Position numbers and translations under genes: made by a program. The notes under the pieces were generated by a model that saw only the letters and a program-made list of their open reading frames with translations, did not search any database and was not told the origin of the DNA. From the NCBI RefSeq assembly GCF_009870125.1, contig NC_046681.1, forward strand, positions 11,049,001-11,113,000: DNA of 64,000 nucleotides. The letters are read 5' to 3'. Below are positions 55,992 through 64,000 of this stretch, piece after piece (the first letter of the stretch is position 1; each line of letters starts with the position of its first letter). The DNA is from Drosophila pseudoobscura. Taxonomy: Eukaryota > Arthropoda > Insecta > Diptera > Drosophilidae.

Positions 55992-58900
55992 ATGGCCGAG
56001 GACTTTGATGTTGAGGCAATGCTCGAGGCGCCGTACCAGAAAAACGTAAGTTACCACTCCATGCACACAAGTATTGAAGTATTGAACATTAAATTAAGCC
56101 AAAACAAATGGTTTGTACCAACAAAATGAAATTATTTTCACTGCGAAGAAAAACAGTTACTCTACATGTATGTTTGTATACTTCTTTTCTACATAGACAC
56201 CCACATAGCGCGCGCCGTTCGTACGTGCATTTTGTGTTTGTATGTAAGTCGTCGTCTCGGGCACACACACACACACAAGCGTATACATATGTATATATAT
56301 ATATGTGCATTCAATGCATACTAAGTGGCGGCCGCTTGTCTTAAATCGATTTTTTTAACCTAATTTTTCTTTCATAAATGAAATCGGCAAGCGTAACACT
56401 GCAGAGCGTGATTCTTTTTTTCTCCATAAATTTTCGTACCTTGCACCCACACACGGAAAATAGTTTTCCCGCGGCAATGTGTGTGCGTGCGAAACTCTGT
56501 CAGTTTGTGGGTGCATGTGTATGTATGTGTTGTTTACTTTATGCTGTGAGACATTTAACGGTGAACCCAGGGATGTCCTGAAGTGGGGGTACAGTGGGTG
56601 GCATAACATAACAGTGGGCAAAAACAATTTAAAAACGGTCTTTAAAACTTTTCTCTATTTCATGGATACATTGTACGGACTGTCACGGATACTTTCAGCA
56701 TTTTCTTCAACCTGCTATATGCTCAAGCGTTTTCATTAGCTTATCTTATCAGTGTAGAAATTTTTCTCTGCAGCTGTTTTAAATTGAAATGAATCGGTCC
56801 CAGTTCTAATTAAAACAGATAAGGAAAATCGTAAGAGCTCATGGCAAAGAGTTCTGTCTAAACTAAAGAGTAGTACTAACGGATTTGGGCATTCTTAATC
56901 TATTAACAATCTCTCTTTTGTTCTATCATTTTATGAGGTTTCGGGGGGAATAATACCTTAATATATGAAAATCAATTTTATATTATGATTCCTATAAAAG
57001 GAAATAATTAAAAATATAAAAGTTCTCTAAAGCAAAAGATATTCTCGTCACCAAGTTAATTGTTTATGACCAGGCGTTTTTTTATACTTTTTATTTAAAT
57101 TATATTCCCAGCTCTAAAAAAAACAGAACTCGGGAGTTTCCACACTTTGAATCAAATTGAAGTCTTTCTCTTCTGATATAAGAAGTTTATAAACTTCCCG
57201 TACCACAAATGAATCAAACTGAATTCTATTTCTATTCAACATTCTCTTATTTGTCCATTATACATAGTCCCCCCAACCACCGCCCCACCTATCAAAAATA
57301 TCAATACTTTTATGTAGATTGAATCAGTCTGCACAATCTTTGAGTTGATTGCTCTTATTTCTCCCTTTCTCTGCTCTCTTAACACACAACTTCCCCAAAA
57401 CCAACCAATCAATCAAATCAATGACAAAAAAAATTACAAAAAATTTAAAAAACAATGCTAGAATAATCCTGAAGGGTGAAATGTCTTTGCAGAGAATCGT
57501 ATAAGCTCAATATTGTTGCTAGAGATTGTTTTGGTCATTCTAAACACAAAAAGCTGGAGACCATTTGGTAAGTTTTGAATGTGCCACAGAAGCTGCGAAC
57601 AAAAAAACAAAAATCAAACGAAAAACAAAAACAAAAAAAATATATGTACAAAAAAAAACAAACAACAACAAGAACAAAAAAGAAAAGAAAAAAAATGAAA
57701 CCAAAACATATCTAGGAATTTGTTTGGTGTTTTTACAAAATACTGTATGATTTGTTTGAGTTTGAGTTTATTTTTTTTCTCCACACACAAAAAACAATTC
57801 CAATTTGCAAATTCTCGTTACTTTACTGCTTTTTTGTATATCATCCAATCAAATGAAACTGAACGTGCACTAAATTTCAGATAAACTCTACCTAACTTGT
57901 CTGGGGCAGCAGGCAGCACTACTACTACTCCACTCTACTACTACTCTCACTCACAAAAGACAGACCAGATTGAAAGAAAGTCAGAGTCTCTCTAAAAAAG
58001 AAAGCCCAAGCCAAGCCAAACAAAATATATAAGAACACAAAAAGAACAAAACTGAATCCGTGAAAAAGTAATAAGCAATTTCTATACACCATATATAGCA
58101 TTATCATCTTGTACTTATATAATGTCTATGTCCTATATCTATGTGTAGACGATGTCTTCTCTGTTGAGAACCAAATCAACCAGTACCAAAGTCCACCTCC
58201 ACTACTCCACTAGCCAGCGCTAAAACAAAAGAAAAACCAAAGCAAAAAACTGAATAAAAAAAAACAAAACAATTCCCCAAAAACCAAACCGTGAAAGGGA
58301 ATCGAGAGCATGAGATGAGAAATGATGTGGAGACAACATTTCTCGCGCGTCGTCGTGTGAAACCATCTTCTGATCTGTGTGTGTGCCATAATATCAGCTA
58401 TATATATATATACCCACCAAATATATATACTATATATCGAAACTATATTGTATAAGATCTCTCTGTCTCTCTCTATATATATTTGTGTACTTCTATATCT
58501 CTCTGTCTCTCTATTATGGCTATAAATTGGCAATGATCCCCCATGATCATTGTTGACTTAAGCATTTCTATTTTATATACTTGCAGATACACAAAAATTT
58601 AACTAATTTACTTTGATTTGCTTTCTCTTATTCAAAAAAAAAAAAAAATAATAATATATACTAAAAAAATATATATACGAAAAAAAAAATGTTACGAAAA
58701 CTGAAAAACAATATATCATGAAAAACCAAACCAATGATATAAATCGAAAAATCAACCAACATCAAAACCAAACCAACGCGACAACAACGTAACGTACGAA
58801 TCCACAACAAAAACCCCACCCACAATCCACAAAAAAAAAAACCAAACCAAAAAAAAATTATTAAAAATTATATGTATGTACATTATTGCTTGCGACCGAT

Positions 58901-61034
58901 CCCCCAAAACCAACCTCTGCCCCCAATCCCATCCCATCCAAATCCAATATCCTGATTCCTGATTCCGAAACAAAACATACAAAAACGAAACCTATCTGTG
59001 TATAGAGTGTCAGTGCGGGCAGCGGTGGACGTGGAGGACGCGGGCGCAGCGATGGCAGTGATGACAGTCCCAGAGGCGGCGGGGGTGGTCCGCAGGCGGA
59101 GATCAACGATGGTCATGCACACAATGGAACACGCAACGGCGGCAGCAGCAGTGGCGGAGGCGCCAGTTCAAACAAAAAGCCAACGAAACGATCTCGGTAA
59201 GATTTTACAAAACACTGCAAATATTAGTGGCATAACCACTGAGAGATCTCCCTTTTGTATTGCAGCAGTCGCAGCGGTTCGCGTGATAACAAATCGAGAA
59301 GAGAGCGTGGAGATCGTGGCGATCGCGGTGGTGATCGCAGCAGTTATCGCGACAAGGAGAAAGATAGAGAGCGGGATCGCCATCGTGATGCTGGCAAACG
59401 TCCTGGCAACGATCGGGAACGGGACAAGCAGGAGAGATCACGTCGCAGTCGATCAAGAGAAGAGCGCGGCGGCGGCGGAGGAGCAGGAGGCGCTGCCGAT
59501 GATCGTCGTGTACGCTATAATGATCGCGGCGAGAGAGATCGCCGCTCTCGGGATCGTCGAGATGGCAGTAAGCCCATACAGCGCGATCGATCCAGGGACA
59601 GGCGTCGACGCAGTCGCTCACGTGAACAGCCGCGCAAGCGACTGAGTCCTGTACGTGAACGCAAGCGTAGTCCTTCGCGACCAAGAGATAAAACGTAAGT
59701 TTATAATATAAATATGCAGATGTAGAGATGTTCCAATACAATCCATTGAATCCCCTTTCCTTCCCACAGCAGTACTCGGCGTCGTGGCAGCTACTCACCC
59801 CGCCGGCGATCACAACCAAATGGCGGCGGCGGCGGTGGTGGCGGCGATCGTACACCGCCCACCGAGCTGAGTCCCGAAGAGCGGGATGCTCGCACTGTGT
59901 TCTGCATTCAGCTGTCGCAACGTGTCCGGGCCCGTGATCTGGAGGAGTTCTTCTCCAGCGTGGGCAAGGTGCGCGATGTGCGTCTGATTACGTGCAACAA
60001 GACGAAACGATTCAAGGGGATTGCCTACATCGAGTTTGAGGATCCCGAATCGGTGGCCCTCGCTCTGGGCTTGTCCGGCCAGCGGCTGCTCGGCGTACCC
60101 ATTATGGTGCAGCACACGCAGGCCGAGAAGAATCGCCTACAGAATGCAACGCCTGCATTCCAGCCCAAGAGCCACGTGGGTCCGATGCGCCTGTACGTGG
60201 GTTCGCTGCACTTTGATATCACCGAGGAAATGCTGAGGGGGATATTCGAACCATTTGGCAAGATCGATGCTATTCAACTGATCATGGACACGGAGACAAA
60301 TCGCTCTAAGGGATACGGATTCATTACGGTATGTTTTGGGTATATAATATCTAGAGATTCCACTTCAATAAACTCTTTTGATCTTTTTGCAGTACCACAA
60401 TGCTGAAGATGCCAAAAAGGCTTTGGAACAATTGAATGGCTTCGAGCTCGCTGGACGTCCCATGAAGGTGGGAAATGTGACCGAACGTCTGGATATGAAC
60501 ACCACCTCTTTGGACACGGATGAGATGGATCGCACTGGCATTGATCTCGGCGCCACAGGACGACTCCAATTGATGTTCAAGCTGGCAGAGGGAGCGGGTC
60601 TTGCAGTGCCCCAGGCGGCGGCCAATGCGCTGCTGGCCACAGCACCGCAACCGGCACCGGTGCAGCAGCAGCAGGCGACACCATCGATAGCCACACAGTG
60701 CTTCATACTATCGAATATGTTTGATCCGCGCACGGAGACGAATCCCACCTGGGACGTAGAGATACGCGACGATGTGCTGGAGGAGTGCGCCAAGCATGGC
60801 GGTGTGCTGCACATCCATGTGGACACCGCCTCGCCCACGGGCACCGTATACGTAAAGTGTCCGAGCACAACGACGGCGGTGCTGGCGGTGAATGCGCTGC
60901 ACGGCCGGTGGTTTGCCGGACGCGTCATTACGGCCGCATACGTGCCCGTGGTCAACTATCACTCAATGTTTCCGGATTCAGTGGGCACCTCCGAATTGGT
61001 GGCACTGACGCGCAAGAACACCGACGACGATTGA
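55992..61034 (+). CDS. Caper: Caper: RBM39-type splicing factor
   Basis: Five coding exons: 55992-56045, 59006-59196, 59266-59694, 59770-60328, 60393-61034, in phase, 624 residues. Exon 1 gives MAEDFDVEAMLEAPYQKN. Exons 2-3 encode a Gly/Ser/Asn stretch and then a long RS/RD/RE-rich domain (DRGDRGGDRSSYRDKEKD ... RRSRSREQPRKRLSP). RRM1 follows in exon 4 (TVFCIQLSQRVRARDLEEFF, RNP1-like FKGIAYIEF). RRM2 spans exons 4-5 (RLYVGSLHFDITEEMLRGIF, SKGYGFITY). A C-terminal U2AF-homology type RRM (CFILSNMFDPRTE ... GTVYVKCPSTTTAVLAVNAL, RWFAGRVITAAYVP) binds UHM-ligand motifs in other splicing factors. This is the fly ortholog of CAPERalpha/RBM39, a nuclear splicing and coactivator protein. Intron 1 is about 3 kb; the others are 67-75 bases. 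Confidence 0.95.
56046..59005 (+). other. Caper: Intron 1 of Caper
   Basis: No nested gene seen. It has an ACACAC run (56260-56276), a very A-rich block with AAC/AAAACAA repeats (57590-57715), TATATA runs (58400-58490) and another A-rich block (58632-58700). The acceptor CTGTGTATAG at 58996-59005 is preceded by an A/C-rich rather than pyrimidine-rich stretch, which is unusual. Confidence 0.5.
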
Positions 61035-61990
61035 TGGGAGTAGAAGAACGAATGGAAAGTTTTTATTCTTCGATGTGGATGCAACACGCTCGCGGTATAT
61101 TGTTATTATTCGTTACAAAAATCATTTTTGGTCAGAATATTTGCGATTTTTTTCAAAGACTTTTCAACGCAAGCTGAAAACTAGGGGGCACATATTAAAA
61201 TACAATTAAATACACTTACAAATATATTTAAAAAACGTATAAATTAGGCATTCCTAACCACGCCAAAATGCGATATACCAATTGGGGTTTTTAATTCAGT
61301 AAAGCAAACAAATTACATTTTTATGTGTGAAATAATCTGAAATAATACGTTTTCAATTTGAATTTTAAATTTGTTTAGAAAATCCATAATTGAGATACAA
61401 ATATTTTAGTCCGTCTGAAGATGCTGCAAGGTTAGATCTTTGACTTGGATAAAGAAAATTAAAATAATAAAAATTGTACTTTAATATCACCAAATATTCC
61501 TCTTTGAATCACCGCCAATCTCCATGTAGCGTTATCAAAGCAGCAATATATAAAAAATTAGTCGATTATTAGGCCGTCATAAAATAAAACAATTGTACAA
61601 GAATTTTAGAATACAAAAAAATCAAAAATAAAAACAACGGAAAGCAACAACAAAAGTCGTATTGAATTTCGAGCAACGATAACGATTAATCAGTTTCGAT
61701 ACATTTACTCAGGATGGCCATTTACGATATATTATCTGACCCACTTTTCTGTCGAGTTGAAAGTATATCGTATATCGGTATGTAGTAAAGAAAGATATCG
61801 TGGGGGTGAAGGGGTGGATGGATCCGCAAAAAGGACTATTGTTATGATTTATTATATATTTTCCGCTGCTAAACTTATGTTCAAACTGTTTAAATATAGG
61901 TTAATTGGAATAAGTTCGTCTTTTCATCGGTAAATATACGGTATATTTCGGTATATTTCTGAGCGCCAGAAGGGTGCATTTGATCGACTA
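61035..61990. other. Caper 3' flank
   Basis: Caper 3' UTR and AT-rich DNA; no gene seen. A GGTATATTTCGGTATATTTCTGAG module lies at 61940-61963 just before the second promoter-proximal repeat. Confidence 0.45.
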
Positions 61991-62279
61991 TCGAAACAGA
62001 CCCACTCCTGCAACGAAAAAATGAGTTGTAATTATAAAAAAGGATATGAACAACAGGCAAAAACAGCCATAGCAAGGTTCCGTAAGAACCTCACCTCGCC
62101 TGTAAGGACAATATATTTTGTCTTCAATGTATATTAGGCAAAAGAGGTGGATTTCACGTAGGATGCGTTGCACTTTCTGGGCCGTTTTGCCCACTGTCCA
62201 TACCCTCTTTTTCCTCCCATTATGTAGCAAATGTGTACTTTCCGTGTAGTTGCCATGTAGTGTAAATGTAAACTTTGAC
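61991..62279 (+). repeat. Promoter-proximal repeat, copy 2 (after Caper)
   Basis: Second copy of the repeat at 55487-55757, same orientation. The core (GCGTTGCACTTTCTGG to GCCATGTA, 62164-62258) is about 85-90% alike by eye. It lies about 260 bases before the candidate start codon at 62536, as copy 1 does before Caper. Confidence 0.75.
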
Positions 62280-62535
62280 AAATCTGGCCGAAATGGTCGC
62301 CGCGAAACGCTATTGAAAATCTAGTTAAATAATTAGTTTAAATTTACACGCACACAAACACAATTCGCAGATAGTATATTCTAATAGATCAAGCGACAAA
62401 CAATTTTCTTTTCAACCATTGACGAGCGCGTTGTGCCGTGCGGACTTAGACGAAAATTCCATGTGACGATTGAGTTTCTCGCTTGTACGTGTGCGTCGTG
62501 TGTGTGTGTGTGTGAAAGCAGCACACGGTGAAAAA

Positions 62536-62568
62536 ATGGCAAACACAATCACACAGCTACAACAAAAT
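62536..62568 (+). CDS. Candidate first coding exon of the next plus-strand gene
   Basis: ATG in a good context (AAAAATGG) opens 11 codons, MANTITQLQQN, followed by a GTAGGT donor. An alternative donor GTATCA lies four bases on. The position after a promoter-type repeat and a CA/GT-rich leader suits a first exon, but the exon is too short to prove. The rest of the gene would lie to the right. Confidence 0.3.
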
Positions 62569-62569
62569 G

Positions 62570-63600
62570 TAGGTATCAGAACTAGCAACAACAATGCCAA
62601 AACATAGCATGGACAAGATTGAAAATTCAATAATTTGATGGCCTAAGTTGTAAAGGTTAATTTCGTAGTACGGAATGACTATTATGAAATTCGTGAGAGA
62701 ATGAAAACAAAGTGTAGTGTAATGATGACCGCAGTGCTTCATAACGGGAGTTCAAAATCACAATACACGCACAGCTGCGCCCACGCAACATTGTTGGTGT
62801 GTGTGTGATAATTTTTGACCTCCCCCACGCAGCATCCCCACCCGACCCCCACCCGTTCTAGTGATGGCCCAGCTGATTCATTGGGGTTAGGCAATGCCTG
62901 CTGCAGCCAGAGGAATACCCCTTAAAAAATAAATCATATAAAAAAACTAGAAACGATGCCCATCGTCTAATGACCCTGCCCCACTGGCGTTGCGGCTTAT
63001 ATAAGTGAACGGTACTAATGGCCTGGGCTGTGTGTGGTGTGTGCATCTGTGTTAAGTGTGTGTGCGTATGTTAAATGAGTACAGCGTGAAAATAGCCCAA
63101 AACAAATTTGTGGGAAAAAGAGCGGCATCGCAAACGCAACTTTAACAAATTTTTCGTTCTTTTGGCAAGCATTTGAGGGTTGTCGTTTGCTTCGAAATTA
63201 ATTTTAGAGCATTATGCCATCCGCTTTAGTTTCCCCGTTTATTTTTTGTGTATTTTTTGCTGCTTGCCTGTTCTTGGCTGACAATTGCGCGCTTTACGCA
63301 TTCTGGCGGTACGTTTTTGAGGTTCGCTTGGCAAAACGAATGAAAATTGCTTTCCCATGTGTGAGTGTGTGTGAGAGCTCTCTAGAGACCGAGAGAGTGC
63401 GAGTGTGTTTGACAAGTTGGCTGGCAGCGTCATCGACATTTGCAGCGCTGCCAAACTATTACCGTTTACCGCCGCCGGTCTCCCATTCACGATTCTGTTT
63501 TGTTGTTATTTCTGTCCATCCCCCCTTTCTCCACCTCCCTGTCTGCCTTTCCCTATATGTAAATTTCTCTCAACATTTTTCTATTTTCTGTTTTTTTTTT
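62570..63600. other. Possible first intron or leader DNA
   Basis: Contains GT/CA-rich runs, GTGTGTGTGTG stretches and CCCCCACC-type patches. No coding exon is supported. Confidence 0.35.
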
Positions 63601-63623
63601 GCGCCCCGTGTTACGCAATGCAG

Positions 63624-63656
63624 GCGGACGTTCGACGAACTGCAGCGTAGGAAAAA
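63624..63656 (+). CDS. Candidate 33-base microexon
   Basis: A long T tract and GTTACGCAATGCAG form a strong acceptor; GTAAGAG follows as a near-perfect donor. Between them one frame reads RTFDELQRRKK. Its phase does not join directly to the candidate exon at 62536, so either another exon lies between them or one call is wrong. Confidence 0.3.
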
Positions 63657-63689
63657 GTAAGAGTCTAGTAATACGACTATAGGATACCC

Positions 63690-63985
63690 TGGCTATGCTA
63701 AGGGGATTCTATAGACCCACCTATAGGGACCTCCTATGGTGAAATGTAATATCAGACATTTCATTATCCAACCGTGATGGGTGTTGGTAGATCTTCAGAT
63801 AATAGACAGTAGCTCTCCAGCTCTTATAGTCCCCAAGATCCAGGTGTCAACTAGTACAACAGGCAGAGGGAAATATGTCTAGATTTTCCCGGTTAGGGTA
63901 GGTATAGATGGTTTCCTGGTTCAAGGCCCTGACACCGCTCAACCGGTTTTTGAATGCTGATAAAGAATAATAGTAAAATGTCCGC
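63690..63985 (-). mobile_element. Possible decayed DINE-1-like copy at the right edge
   Basis: GCTCTCCAGCTCTTATAGTCCCCAAGATCCAG corresponds to the GCTCTAGCTCTTATAGTCTTTGAGC region of the element at 2.2-3.3 kb. It is followed by a degraded GACAGA-like run, ATGTCTAGATTTTCCCGGTTAG and TGCTGATAAAGAATAATAG, in the same order. Many bases differ. Confidence 0.35.
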
Positions 63986-64000
63986 TCGAGGGGTGGGAAA

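Noticed and set aside
58998-59855. Two 215-codon open frames over Caper exons 2-3
   Set aside because: Other-frame readings of the RS-rich repeat; the true frame joins all Caper exons in phase.

Overview
This is a nuclear window from a fruit fly (Drosophila). The evidence is the Gart locus: the multi-domain purine gene with the pupal cuticle gene Pcp nested on the opposite strand of its first intron. The neighbours Rab30, Caper and an Aubergine-type PIWI gene also read as Drosophila proteins, and the introns are short and AT-rich with fly-type splice sites. DINE-1-like repeats, a divergent aub copy and satellite-like arrays point to a species outside the melanogaster subgroup. An obscura-group fly is my guess from the repeat style, not something I can prove here. 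All gene models were joined by hand at GT/AG sites so that reading phase is kept.

Layout. Positions 1-21 kb are mostly non-coding. A signal-peptide exon of a minus-strand gene sits at 153-317, and an Inr+DPE promoter on the same strand at about 20.83 kb could be its distal start. Inside this stretch lie a DINE-1-like element, an orphan single-exon gene (14.5-15.3 kb) and a decayed minus-strand gene just after it. From 21.4 to 24 kb there are a tandem ~240-bp array, another decayed coding fragment and an intact intronless EMRE-like gene. From 24.8 to 35.7 kb lies a repeat-rich island: two inverted ~500-bp arms, a 189-bp tandem repeat, a BEL/Pao remnant, a full-length nine-exon aub-type gene, and a 5'-truncated non-LTR retrotransposon.

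From 36 kb on the window is gene-dense: a DNAJC28-type gene (+), Gart (-) with Pcp (+) and a possible second nested gene (+) in its intron 1, a SUZ/SUZ-C (SZRD1-type) gene (-), a colt-like mitochondrial carrier (+), Rab30 (-) and Caper (+). The last 3 kb has only candidate exons of a further plus-strand gene and a possible decayed repeat.

The genes are mostly unrelated housekeeping genes: purine synthesis, mitochondrial transport and calcium uptake, Golgi Rab traffic, splicing. The aub-type gene stands apart as a germline transposon-defence gene inside a transposon-rich island.
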